Positions 17,498 to 26,448 of a stretch of 64,000 nucleotides of DNA are shown one piece after another; position 1 is the first letter of the stretch, and every line of letters starts with the position of its first letter. The stretch comes from Paenibacillus sp. TCA20 (lineage in GTDB: Bacteria; Bacillota; Bacilli; Paenibacillales; Paenibacillaceae): NCBI RefSeq assembly GCF_000732325.1, contig NZ_BBIW01000006.1, positions 124,001 through 188,000 on the forward strand, read 5' to 3'. The position numbers and the translations under genes are program-made. The notes below the pieces were generated by a model, which saw only the letters and a list, made by a program, of their open reading frames with translations, was not told the DNA's origin and did no database searches.

Positions 17498-17975
17498 AAA
17501 AATCCCTCTTTCCTGTAGGATTACCTGGGGCGATCTTGAATTGGAGGCGCTAGAGCAAACTACGAAGCTTAATGCTGCGCCTGTGAGTATGGTCTTCCAA
17601 TCGCTGTTGTTCTTAGAGTTATACGATTTAATAAGACCTGACAAGGTTCAACTCTAAGAACAAAGGCGAACGCATTCGCTTCTCCAGTCCATTCTCACCT
17701 GCTCCGCAGCGCTCCGTTAATGCTGATGCATCCTCCAAAAAATATCGCACCGTCCAATTTTTATTTGTAAACTGCACATATTTTTTAGGTTAAGGATTTT
17801 GTATAAATCCTGTGGTTAGTAGAAGTCGGTTTGTGCACCGCTTCATTCTCTATATTTTTCGGTTTAAAATGATTATTTTATCATCCGTTAAAGAATGATG
17901 ATACTTTATTATCACAGAACTTGACCTTAATTTCCACATCTGACCTGCTTTCCACCCCTTTTCAATACAAAAAAA

Positions 17976-18012
17976 GACCGTTTCGGCCACTTCAGTGAGG
18001 GCCAAAACGGTC
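17976..18012 (-). terminator. Terminator of the alpha-galactosidase gene
   Basis: GACCGTTTcGGCC pairs with GGCCaAAACGGTC, followed on the minus strand by TTTTTTTGTATT. Between here and tex (17650-17970) I see no gene or recognisable RNA, only a short AGGATTT/AAATCCT hairpin near 17790. Confidence 0.85.
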
Positions 18013-18029
18013 TGACTTAATATTAAGTT

Positions 18030-20219
18030 TTACACTCTCTTGAACCGATGAAGCTCGCTGTGGAAGTCACCCTTCTTGCTTCCCACCGAAATACCTGCAT
18101 ACATCAGCGCGTCTCCACTGTATACACCATCTCCATTAACGAGGGCATAGTCACGATCTGGATCCAAACCGGTCAGCTTGAGACGGGCGAGCGGAGCATT
18201 AGGCTCTGCAAGAACACGGAAGTAGAAAACAGCGACATCCACGCCGTCTGGTGATACGAACATCCAAGCGGTTTCATTGCCTTCAAACGGACTTAAGAGC
18301 CGGTAGAATACACCGAATTGCACAAGCTCACGGATTTCCTTATAGAGTTCAACCTGCGCAGCTACAACGGACTTCTCCTCATCTGTGAACTTGGTCAGAT
18401 CCAGCTCATAACCAAAATTCCCGGACATTGCGACATTACCGCGAGTCTCAAGGGAAGTTGTACGTTCTACCTGGTGGTTAGGTACTGCCGAGATGTGTGA
18501 AGCCATCGCACTGACCGGATAAACAAGGCTTGTACCATATTGAATGCGAAGGCGAGACACCGCATCCGTATTGTCGCTCGTCCAGGTCTGAGGCATGTAG
18601 TACAGCATCCCTGGATCGAAACGCCCGCCGCCGCCGGAGCAGCTCTCAAACAGAATGTCAGGGAATTGAGAGGTGATGCGTTCCATCACATCATACAGAC
18701 CCAGCATATAACGATGTGCCGTCTCCTTCTGTCTCTCCGCAGGCAGCTGTGCAGAACCAATCTCGGTCATATTCCGGTTCATATCCCACTTCACATAAGT
18801 AATTGGTGCACTTGATAAAATGTCTGTAATCATACGAACGATTTCATCCTGTACATCCTTGCGTGACATATCGAGCACGAGCTGCTGTCTGCCCTCTGTC
18901 CGGCGTCTGTCCGGAACATGCAGACACCAGTCCGGATGTGCCTTATACAATTCGCTGTCCGGTGAGATCATCTCCGGCTCGAACCACAGACCAAACTGCA
19001 TTCCGGTATCCGTCACACGTTTCACTAGATTATCAAGTCCATCTGGCAGCTTCTTCTTGTCGACAACCCAGTCTCCCAGCGAAGAGTTATCGCTGTCACG
19101 ATGACCGAACCAGCCGTCATCAAGAACAAATAGTTCAATGCCCAGCTCTTTGCCGGCTGCTGCAATACTCTCGATCTTGTCCGCATTGAAGTTGAAATAC
19201 GTCGCTTCCCAGTTGTTGACCAGAATTGGACGCTGCTGATCTCTGAATTTCCCACGGGCCAATCTCTCCCGATACAAGGCATGGTAGCTGCGTGACATGC
19301 CGCCAAGACCCTGATCGGAATATACCATAACGACTTCTGGTGTTTGGAACGATTCTCCTGGTGTGAGCTGCCACCCGAACTCAAATGGATTGATACCAAG
19401 GGACAATCTCGTCGTCTTGAACTGATCCACTTCTGCAGCTGCTACGAAGCTTCCACTATACACAAGGCTGAAGCCAAACACTTCACCGGATACTTCCGTT
19501 GCCCCAGGCGTAAGAAGCGCTGCAAATGGATTCTGCTGATGTGAACTCGATCCGCGGCGGCTTTCGACACTTTGTGTGCCCACTGTCAGCGGCTTGCGGA
19601 TCATTTCCCGCTCCCTGACCCAAGCACCTGATAATTGAAGCCACTCATAATCCGCATGAGGAAAATCAACGCTTGAGCTCAGTGCACGCAAAATTTCACT
19701 GGTCGCAGCTCCTGTATTGGTAATCCGGGCAGATCGGGTAATCGCATTATAATGATTATAAGCAGTATAGCTAAGCTCAAGCTTGATTCCAGCAACCGCA
19801 TCCTCCAGCTGAATAATGAGCGTATCTGCTTCATCCTCTTGCTCTATATAAGTCTGCGGAAGACCTTCTAGCTGCGGCTTTCCGCGCACAATGCTGTGGC
19901 CTGTATATAAGAACTCGGTTACTGTGGAACCGTTTTCTTGTTTCAATTGAAGTGCCGGATTTCTAAAGTCACTCGTACCATATACCGGATATTCCTGCGG
20001 CAGTGTATCAAAAGATATCGTCCGGTCCTCAGGCACTGGATTTGGGCTGAAGGAGGAGCGCTCCTGACGCACCTGAAGCCAGCTTAAGTCACCGTGTCTT
20101 AGTTTTTTTCCATAATACAGATGGGTCAAATGTCCTGTAGGCATGACTTGAAATACATAACTTGCTTCTACGGTTTGCAGATGAAATAATCGCTTTTCCT
20201 CGGTATAGAAAATCCCCAT
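18030..20219 (-). CDS. GH36 alpha-galactosidase
   Basis: 729 residues, the usual size of Geobacillus-type GH36 enzymes. The catalytic region shows LFVLDDGWFGHRD, YVKWDMNRNMTE (nucleophile Asp in KWD) and FESCSGGGGRFDPG followed by TWTSDNTDA (acid/base Asp in SDN). No signal peptide, so it acts inside the cell on imported raffinose-family sugars or melibiose. ATG 20219 (after GGAGG) is preferred over upstream in-frame ATGs. No transporter adjoins it. A promoter and a cre site lie upstream, implying CcpA control. Confidence 0.93.
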   Translation of the reverse strand: MGIFYTEEKRLFHLQTVEASYVFQVMPTGHLTHLYYGKKLRHGDLSWLQVRQERSSFSPNPVPEDRTISFDTLPQEYPVYGTSDFRNPALQLKQENGSTVTEFLYTGHSIVRGKPQLEGLPQTYIEQEDEADTLIIQLEDAVAGIKLELSYTAYNHYNAITRSARITNTGAATSEILRALSSSVDFPHADYEWLQLSGAWVREREMIRKPLTVGTQSVESRRGSSSHQQNPFAALLTPGATEVSGEVFGFSLVYSGSFVAAAEVDQFKTTRLSLGINPFEFGWQLTPGESFQTPEVVMVYSDQGLGGMSRSYHALYRERLARGKFRDQQRPILVNNWEATYFNFNADKIESIAAAGKELGIELFVLDDGWFGHRDSDNSSLGDWVVDKKKLPDGLDNLVKRVTDTGMQFGLWFEPEMISPDSELYKAHPDWCLHVPDRRRTEGRQQLVLDMSRKDVQDEIVRMITDILSSAPITYVKWDMNRNMTEIGSAQLPAERQKETAHRYMLGLYDVMERITSQFPDILFESCSGGGGRFDPGMLYYMPQTWTSDNTDAVSRLRIQYGTSLVYPVSAMASHISAVPNHQVERTTSLETRGNVAMSGNFGYELDLTKFTDEEKSVVAAQVELYKEIRELVQFGVFYRLLSPFEGNETAWMFVSPDGVDVAVFYFRVLAEPNAPLARLKLTGLDPDRDYALVNGDGVYSGDALMYAGISVGSKKGDFHSELHRFKRV

Positions 20220-20326
20220 ATTTCCCTCCATGGTCTCCTCTGTTTCCAGCTTATCCGCGATCACTCGCAAGATAAATAACAGCGCTTTCAACAACATGAG
20301 ACATCTTTTTATTTTTTTCTCTCATC

Positions 20327-20355
20327 AGTATAGATTTCTCTAGAGCGGAATGCAA
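20327..20355 (-). promoter_or_regulatory. Promoter of the alpha-galactosidase gene
   Basis: Minus strand TTGCAT (20355-20350), 17 nt, TATACT (20332-20327). Confidence 0.6.
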
Positions 20356-20373
20356 TGAATTATCTTCGTCTCT

Positions 20374-20387
20374 TGTTAGCGGTTTCA
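20374..20387. promoter_or_regulatory. Catabolite-responsive element (cre)
   Basis: Minus-strand TGAAACCGCTAACA fits the CcpA consensus TGWAANCGNTNWCA at every defined position. It is centred about 60 bp upstream of the predicted transcription start. Confidence 0.7.
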
Positions 20388-20424
20388 GCCAAAAAAAGTA
20401 CCAATCCCGTTATTATAACCTAAA

Positions 20425-20465
20425 AAAGAGAGTGCACGGCCTATATAAGACCATGCACTCTCTTT
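20425..20465 (-). terminator. Terminator of the ndoAI-ndoA operon
   Basis: AAAGAGAGTGCA and TGCACTCTCTTT form a perfect stem, followed on the minus strand by a U-run. Confidence 0.85.
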
Positions 20466-20478
20466 ACTCGAACAGCAA

Positions 20479-20829
20479 TTAGAAATCAATTAATCCCAGA
20501 CTGATCTGTAGAGCTTCACCCACAAGCTTCATCGTATCATCATCTAAATGCGTAATCTTGTCAGTCAGACGCTGTTTGTCAATCGTTCTAATCTGTTCGA
20601 GCAACACAACAGAATCCCGATCAAAACCGTGCAGTTCTGCATCAATTTCCACGTGGGTCGGCAGCTTCGCCTTCTGAATCTGAGCCGTGATGGCCGCAAC
20701 GATACAAGTAGGACTGAAACGGTTGCCAATATCATTCTGGATCACAAGCACCGGTCTGACTCCCCCTTGCTCGGAACCGACAACGGGTGAAAGATCCGCA
20801 AAAAAAACGTCGCCGCGTTTAACGATCAA
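20479..20829 (-). CDS. ndoA: MazF-type endoribonuclease toxin NdoA (EndoA)
   Basis: 116 residues, full length. Starts [23 protein letters not shown] and continues RPVLVIQND and [13 protein letters not shown], the invariant MazF/EndoA core. It cuts single-stranded mRNA (UACAU in Bacillus) and is held inactive by its antitoxin. It starts 3 bp after the antitoxin gene. The ndoAI-ndoA pair next to alr and a ydcC-like gene is the conserved Bacillales order, so this is a core chromosomal pair rather than a recent acquisition. Confidence 0.95.
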   Translation of the reverse strand: MIVKRGDVFFADLSPVVGSEQGGVRPVLVIQNDIGNRFSPTCIVAAITAQIQKAKLPTHVEIDAELHGFDRDSVVLLEQIRTIDKQRLTDKITHLDDDTMKLVGEALQISLGLIDF

Positions 20830-20832
20830 TGT

Positions 20833-21114
20833 TTACACCCCGCTCACTAAGCGGCCCAGAGTGCTGTCTGCATCATCCTCCGCGTGAAAAGCTTCAGAAG
20901 CCATGGTCAAATTAATCTTGGCCATTTCCATGTAGCCTCGCTGCATTGACTCCCGGATATAACGCTTCTTCCGTTCGTTTAAGTACAGCTTCATGGCTTG
21001 CCTGATGAATTCACTGCGGTTCGAATTCTCCATTGCTACAATACCATCTACTTCCTGTAAGAGATGATCCGGCAAACTAATCATAATCCGTTTGGTGTTC
21101 TGTACATTGGTCAA
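20833..21114 (-). CDS. ndoAI: Antitoxin EndoAI (ribbon-helix-helix)
   Basis: 93 residues from TTG 21114; GTG 21132 would add six. The N-terminal half is a ribbon-helix-helix (KRIMISLPDHLLQEVDGIV; NRSEFIRQAMKLYL), and the C-terminal part RGYMEMAKINL...SEAFHAE binds and blocks NdoA. The 93-residue form equals the length of the B. subtilis protein as I recall it, which favours the TTG start. Likely autoregulates the operon. Confidence 0.88.
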   Translation of the reverse strand: MTNVQNTKRIMISLPDHLLQEVDGIVAMENSNRSEFIRQAMKLYLNERKKRYIRESMQRGYMEMAKINLTMASEAFHAEDDADSTLGRLVSGV

Positions 21115-21341
21115 GTTCTCTTCCACCCCCACACAAAACCTTACGCCACTGTGAAACAGTATAACGTTATTTAAGGAAATTTATACAAGAGGATATATAT
21201 GCCCCGCGTATATCAACTATGCATTACTCATTATAAACGGTATGATATCATACGTACATCATCCATTTTGCGAATAACTACACTTTTCGCGGACATTAGA
21301 CGAAAATCCTCTTTTCAAAAGCGAAAAATTTCCGGAAAATT

Positions 21342-22538
21342 TTAGGATAAGAGAGAGTTTACTCGAGATATGACTTGACCGGACCTCATGTACACACGCG
21401 GAATACGATTCGCCAGCATACAGATCACTTCATAGTTAATGGTACCCAGCTTGGAGGCCAGTTCGTCGGCACTAATGGTACTGCCCATCTGCTGACCGAT
21501 GATAACAACCTCTTCACCTGCTTTGATATCTTCCTGTTCTTCATTTAACGATTGTAATGACACCATACACTGATCCATGCAGATCGTACCAACGACTGGA
21601 ACGCGGCGTCCGCGTACTAATACTTCAACCTTACCGCCGAGCATTCGTGAGAAACCGTCTGCATAGCCGATAGGCAAGGTTCCAATCTTCTCGTCCTTTG
21701 ACGAGTAGTATCTTGTTCCATAACTTATACCCCAATGTTCAGGAACCTCTTTTACGTATACTATCTTTGTCGTAAGTGTCAGCACTGGGAGCAAGTGAAC
21801 CGCATCATGATCAACCTCGGCTGACGGATATAGTCCGTACAGGCTGATGCCCACCCGAACCATATCCAGACTCAGCGTCGGTGTATCAATCGCAGCTGCA
21901 CTATTTCCCGTATGTATGATCGGGATGCTGTAGCCCTGATTTCGCAGTGCACTCACCACATCCATAAATCGTTGGTACTGTATAAGTGTATAGGCTTTAT
22001 CCTCTTCGTCTGCCTTGGCAAAATGGGTATATACCCCTTCAAGCATGACATAAGACAATCGTTTCAATCGCTGAGCATAATGCTCAGCATCTTTCGCTGT
22101 GATGACACCTAGTCGTCCCATTCCACTATCAATCTTAAGATGGACTTTCAAAGAGATGTCCTGATGATCATCCATTGCGAAAGGTTCGAGAGCTTCAATA
22201 CTCTGCAGCACCTCTTCACTAAACACTGTAACCGTAATTTGATGCTTGTAAGCAACCTCAATACCTTCCGGCGGTGTATATCCCAGTACCAGAATCGGAG
22301 AGCGAACACCTGCCTGTCTCAGCTCAAGCGCTTCATCCAGAAAGGCAACATTCAGATAGTCCACATCCAGCCGTTCCAGCTCTTTTGCAATTTCCACTGC
22401 TCCATGGCCATAGGCGTTAGCCTTCACACATGCACTGAAGAGCACACCTTCTGGCAATGCTTTACGAAAACAATCCACATTATGTCTTAAATGATCCAAG
22501 TTGATTTCAGCTTGGGTCGGGCGATACTGTCCTTGCAC
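21342..22538 (-). CDS. alr: Alanine racemase
   Basis: 398 residues. The PLP lysine sits in ACVKANAYGHGA (about residue 39) and the second catalytic residue, Tyr, in GISYGTRYYS. C-terminal hallmarks are VGTICMDQCMV and INYEVICMLANRIPRVY. It interconverts L- and D-alanine for peptidoglycan. The start is GTG 22538 after GGGAAGGTGA. It lies between the ydcC-like gene and ndoAI in the standard Bacillales order. Confidence 0.95.
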   Translation of the reverse strand: MQGQYRPTQAEINLDHLRHNVDCFRKALPEGVLFSACVKANAYGHGAVEIAKELERLDVDYLNVAFLDEALELRQAGVRSPILVLGYTPPEGIEVAYKHQITVTVFSEEVLQSIEALEPFAMDDHQDISLKVHLKIDSGMGRLGVITAKDAEHYAQRLKRLSYVMLEGVYTHFAKADEEDKAYTLIQYQRFMDVVSALRNQGYSIPIIHTGNSAAAIDTPTLSLDMVRVGISLYGLYPSAEVDHDAVHLLPVLTLTTKIVYVKEVPEHWGISYGTRYYSSKDEKIGTLPIGYADGFSRMLGGKVEVLVRGRRVPVVGTICMDQCMVSLQSLNEEQEDIKAGEEVVIIGQQMGSTISADELASKLGTINYEVICMLANRIPRVYMRSGQVISRVNSLLS

Positions 22539-22778
22539 CCGCAGTCACCTTCCCTGATTTACATTATCCACTACAGCAATAAGTCTTATCGTATAAAACA
22601 GGGGGACCGCTGTCAAATACAGGTGTTTCTAATTTTGGAACCTTAAAAAAAGAAGATATACTCATAACATACCCAATACTTCCGCAGATAAAAATACTGG
22701 AGTTATTTTCGCATCGTTATATTATTTCCATGACTCAATCTTCCAGTAACAGTCAATTCCGTCCACAAAGAGGAGAAC

Positions 22779-22816
22779 AGCCGTTATTTTACGGAAGACT
22801 TCCATAAATAACGGCT
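22779..22816. terminator. Hairpin between the ydcC-like gene and alr
   Basis: AGCCGTTATTT pairs with AAATAACGGCT around ACGGAAGACTTCCAT. There is no U-run in the minus direction, so it may be a weak terminator. The remaining 22539-22778 holds nothing I recognise. Confidence 0.5.
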
Positions 22817-22876
22817 TGATTTATTATATTACCTATAGATGTTTTGGTTCTCAGTAATTACGCAGAAGCAGCATAA

Positions 22877-24115
22877 TTATTTACCCGTTTGATCCTGCAT
22901 TGAAGCAGCGATTTTTACCATTTCGGATTCCGGCAGATCATCGCTTGTAATTCTGTATTCCATACCCTCATCAAACCAGGTCAGTGTTCTCGGCAGCTCG
23001 GTTGTAATCATCCCGATTGTGAATCCGAGATCGACCGGACTCGTTACCGCATAGGATGATGCACGGTCCTGAGGTCTTGCTTCTATAATAGTGTAATTAT
23101 ATGTTCCTTCGAATCGAAGCATAACCGCGTAATCGTCCTCTGTCTCCATAATGGTCGGCTCGCCTTTGAAATCAACACCTTCCGGCAGATAGGTAGGCTC
23201 AATTACGCCGAAGTCTCCAAGCTCAGGAATGTCGATGGCACCTGTTGTTTCATCTGTAGCTTCAGGTGACTCTGCTGCATCATCCGCAGGAGCTTGTTCG
23301 TTGTTCACCTCAGCACCCGGAGCATTCGCCTCTGGAGTTCCTGATTCAGTTCCTGGGTCTGTCTCCCCCGCATTGTCTTCCGGTGTTGTAACCTCCTCAT
23401 TCACTTGCGGAACGGTTTCGCCACTCTCGCTGCCGCTTGGCTCGGTAATTGTACCTTCGGCAGGTGCTTGGCCTTCACCTGTATTTACGGACATATTCTT
23501 CTGCATATCAAAGGCTTCTTTCTCGAACTTCGTACCGAACTCGAAGTTGTCAAACTTCACATCCACTACAACCTTCGCATTGGCATCGGATACAGATACC
23601 TGCTTAGGAGCATAGTCCGCTTTGTTCAGCCAAATTTTTTGGCGCACAAGGGAATGGGTATTGTAGTTGGCAGCGACTTCAAAAACATAGCTCTCTTCCT
23701 CATCGACAAACTGACGTGTGTTGTCTCCAATAATGCTGCGAACCAGTGTTTCATACAGATACACTTGACCCTGGTTATCCGGCCAGTCGCTTTGGAAGCG
23801 GAAGCTCTTGTTCAGACTAGGAGTGAGGACAAATACACCATCATCATTACGCAGGACGATCTGAGTGATGTCCTTCTTGGCATTCGTCAGCGCAATACGG
23901 TAATACGAAGGCTTTTGGTGCCATACTTCAACTTTGTACTCCTGAGGCGTCTCTCCTGAATAGAGGGTCATTACACCTGATCCCTGATAACTCTCAAGAC
24001 CACCCACGACTTCGTTCAAATCCTTTACTACTGAATCTGCATCCTTTGGTCCACAAGCCGCAAGCAGACCTGAAAAGCACAGAACCATGGCTAGAACCCA
24101 TGATATCCGGCGCAT
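22877..24115 (-). CDS. LolA-like sporulation-type lipoprotein (YdcC homologue)
   Basis: 412 residues. Lipoprotein signal MRRISWVLAMVLCFSGLLAAC with lipobox LAAC, then a LolA/GerS-like outer-layer carrier fold (YQGSGVMTLYSGETPQEYKVEVWHQKPSYYRI). A low-complexity acidic Pro/Glu/Ala/Thr linker covers about residues 215-285, and the C-terminal domain begins IPELGDFGVIEPTYLPEGV. ATG 24115 (8 nt after AAGGGG) is chosen; the open frame runs further back. Bacillus ydcC precedes alr as here. Relatives such as GerS act in cortex handling; the role here is inferred. Confidence 0.82.
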   Translation of the reverse strand: MRRISWVLAMVLCFSGLLAACGPKDADSVVKDLNEVVGGLESYQGSGVMTLYSGETPQEYKVEVWHQKPSYYRIALTNAKKDITQIVLRNDDGVFVLTPSLNKSFRFQSDWPDNQGQVYLYETLVRSIIGDNTRQFVDEEESYVFEVAANYNTHSLVRQKIWLNKADYAPKQVSVSDANAKVVVDVKFDNFEFGTKFEKEAFDMQKNMSVNTGEGQAPAEGTITEPSGSESGETVPQVNEEVTTPEDNAGETDPGTESGTPEANAPGAEVNNEQAPADDAAESPEATDETTGAIDIPELGDFGVIEPTYLPEGVDFKGEPTIMETEDDYAVMLRFEGTYNYTIIEARPQDRASSYAVTSPVDLGFTIGMITTELPRTLTWFDEGMEYRITSDDLPESEMVKIAASMQDQTGK

Positions 24116-24260
24116 GACATCATCCCCTTTAACACTGATTTCAACTGATTGATACATGTCTATGAGGGACTTGTTCGATTTATGCAGACTGGCCTGACAA
24201 GCATAACAAAACATATTTTTTAGGCCTAGAAATCTGTGGTTTGAAGGAAATAATTCCATA

Positions 24261-24283
24261 AAAAAGAGCCCATTTAGGGCTCT
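24261..24283 (-). terminator. Terminator of the gbsR-type gene
   Basis: AGAGCCC-taaat-GGGCTCT on the minus strand, followed by U5. Confidence 0.85.
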
Positions 24284-24305
24284 ACAAATGCTGTGCTGCA
24301 TAGGG

Positions 24306-24869
24306 CTACTCGAGATCTTCTTCCTTGGGGACCAGTTCAAAGATTTTTTCCGATTCCATCGTATCAATGAGACGATTCAGCCACTTGTAATAAGCCACAG
24401 CCGCCTTCATCTTCTCCATATCCTGAACGAGGACCTCCTTCAGAGGCTCGTCATCCTGATACGCTCTCAGCATGCGCTCAATCTCTTCAATGGCTTTCTT
24501 GAAAGAGAGCAGATTACTCTCCGCTGCCTTTCTCCATTTGATCGCAAAATAGTCCGTAAACGTCTGATGCCAGTCGTATTCAACTTCATATTGATCTTTG
24601 CGGGACCCCTTGCTCCATACCTTATTGACCATCTTCATATCAAGGAGATTACGTACGCCTGTACTCATGCTGGTCTTGCTCATTTCCATCTCTCGTCCCA
24701 TATCATCCAGCGTCATCGGCTTATCGGCAAAAAAAAGCAGTCCATATAAATGTCCGGAAGAGGAGCTGAGTCCATACAAGTCCATATTTTTACCAACGGT
24801 TTGGATTACGCGCTTGCGAATATTCATTAGTTTGTCTTGCTGCTGTTCATTTAATTGGTCCAAGCTCAT
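24306..24869 (-). CDS. GbsR/OpcR-type MarR-like regulator
   Basis: 187 residues. Winged HTH of the GbsR type: YGLSSSSGHLYGLLFFADKP, then MTLDDMGREMEMSKTSMSTGV and a helical C-terminus. Such proteins sense choline or glycine betaine and repress osmoprotectant uptake and synthesis genes. ATG 24869 follows GGGAGG. It is divergent from opuAA, with a 373-bp shared control region, so it most likely controls that transporter. Confidence 0.88.
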   Translation of the reverse strand: MSLDQLNEQQQDKLMNIRKRVIQTVGKNMDLYGLSSSSGHLYGLLFFADKPMTLDDMGREMEMSKTSMSTGVRNLLDMKMVNKVWSKGSRKDQYEVEYDWHQTFTDYFAIKWRKAAESNLLSFKKAIEEIERMLRAYQDDEPLKEVLVQDMEKMKAAVAYYKWLNRLIDTMESEKIFELVPKEEDLE

Positions 24870-25091
24870 GCTTGCAACCTCCCATTCTAAATCGTCAGGT
24901 ATTAAAAAAAAGTCAAGATAAGAGGTCTTATCTCACACCGACATAAACTGAATCCATTCAGGACAAAATATAGGCACCTAAACATAACATGATCTATTTT
25001 AGAAAAAGCATCATCAAAAGTAAAGAAACTACAGCCCTAGATCGGCATCAAAAAATAACGTTAAACCTTGATGTGACAGCACTCTAAACTT

Positions 25092-25111
25092 TGTACAGTT
25101 TTTTCTGTACA
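25092..25111. promoter_or_regulatory. Inverted repeat upstream of opuA, candidate GbsR-type operator
   Basis: TGTACAG-TTTTTT-CTGTACA is a perfect 7-bp inverted repeat ending 23 bp before the opuA -35. The remainder of the 24870-25242 gap shows no gene. Confidence 0.45.
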
Positions 25112-25134
25112 TACTTTACGTTCTGAATGTTCGT

Positions 25135-25163
25135 TTGAAATTATACATTTTATTTGTTACACT
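25135..25163 (+). promoter_or_regulatory. Promoter of opuA
   Basis: TTGAAA (25135-25140), 17 nt, TACACT (25158-25163). Confidence 0.55.
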
Positions 25164-25242
25164 GGCAAAGGCTTATGTTCAGAATACAAGCTTCACAGAG
25201 TGTACATCCGCTCTGCCAAGCTATAAATAAAGGAGTGTACCT

Positions 25243-26448
25243 ATGACCATTCTGGAAGTCAGAAACGTCAGCAAGCTGTTTGGTCCCGGCGCAAGCGAGG
25301 GCGCAAAGCTGCTCAGTCAAGGCTGGGACAAGAAACGGCTGGCCACAGAAAAAGGAATCACGGTTGGTGTGAACCAAGTCAATATGGAAATTAAGCAGGG
25401 AGAAATCTTTGTGATTATGGGCTTGTCCGGAAGCGGAAAGTCTACTCTGGTGCGAATGCTAAATCGCTTGATTGAACCCACCTCCGGCGAAATTCTTGTT
25501 CATGGCAAGGATCTTCGCAAGATGAACAAAGAACAGCTCCGTGAAGTGAGAAGAAAAACGATCAGCATGGTGTTCCAGAGCTTTGCGCTTCTGCCGCACC
25601 GTACGGTGCTGGATAACGTAGAATATGGACTTGAAATTCAAAAAGTGGATAAATCCATTCGTACCGAAAAAGCAAAAGAAGCTTTGGCGCTTGTCGGTCT
25701 CAAAGGCTGGGAGGACAAGCTACCAAGTGAGCTGAGTGGTGGTATGCAGCAGCGTGTGGGTCTCGCCAGAGCACTGGCTAACGATCCTGAAGTCATGCTC
25801 ATGGATGAAGCCTTCAGTGCGCTTGACCCTCTGATTCGCCGTGATATGCAGGACGAGCTGCTCGAGCTGCAGGATCGGATGAAGAAGACCATTGTCTTCA
25901 TTACACATGATCTGGATGAAGCGCTCCGCATCGGAGACCGCATTGCACTGATGAAAGACGGTGCAGTAGAACAGATTGGAACACCGGAAGAAATCATGAT
26001 TCAGCCGGCGAACTCATTCGTCGCACGATTTGTGGAGGATGTGGATCTGTCGAAGGTTCTGACTGCTGCTCATGTCATGCGCAGACCAGAAACCATTACG
26101 CTGGACCGCGGACCTCGTGTTGCTCTTGAGCTGATGCGTGAAAGAGGGATATCCAACCTATTCGTTATTGACCGTTCGAAGAAGCTGCTTGGCGTGATCA
26201 CAGCTGAGGATGCTTCCCGCGCATCGAAGGATGGACAAACCATTCAGGATATTCTGATCACCGATGGACCTCAAGTACCGCCGGAAACGCTAATGAATGA
26301 ACTGTTCGAAATTACGAGCTCTGCGAAGGTTCCCCTTGCCGTCGTTAATGAGAACGGAAGATTGGAAGGCGTGATTGTAAGAGGCGCACTCCTCGGAGCG
26401 CTCGGCGGAGAAGTGTCTGCAACGAAGGAGGAATCTATAAATGCCTAA
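25243..26448 (+). CDS. opuAA: Glycine betaine/proline betaine ABC transporter ATPase OpuAA
   Basis: 401 residues. Walker A GLSGSGKST, signature LSGGMQQRVGLARAL, Walker B VMLMDEAFSALDP, then the OpuA/ProV extension and two C-terminal CBS modules (ERGISNLFVIDRSKKLLGVIT; AKVPLAVVNENGRLEGVIV). The CBS pair senses ionic strength in OpuA-type importers. ATG 25243 follows AAAGGAG. It overlaps the permease gene start by 8 bp, giving an opuAA-opuAB/AC operon for osmoprotectant uptake. Confidence 0.94.
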   Translation: MTILEVRNVSKLFGPGASEGAKLLSQGWDKKRLATEKGITVGVNQVNMEIKQGEIFVIMGLSGSGKSTLVRMLNRLIEPTSGEILVHGKDLRKMNKEQLREVRRKTISMVFQSFALLPHRTVLDNVEYGLEIQKVDKSIRTEKAKEALALVGLKGWEDKLPSELSGGMQQRVGLARALANDPEVMLMDEAFSALDPLIRRDMQDELLELQDRMKKTIVFITHDLDEALRIGDRIALMKDGAVEQIGTPEEIMIQPANSFVARFVEDVDLSKVLTAAHVMRRPETITLDRGPRVALELMRERGISNLFVIDRSKKLLGVITAEDASRASKDGQTIQDILITDGPQVPPETLMNELFEITSSAKVPLAVVNENGRLEGVIVRGALLGALGGEVSATKEESINA

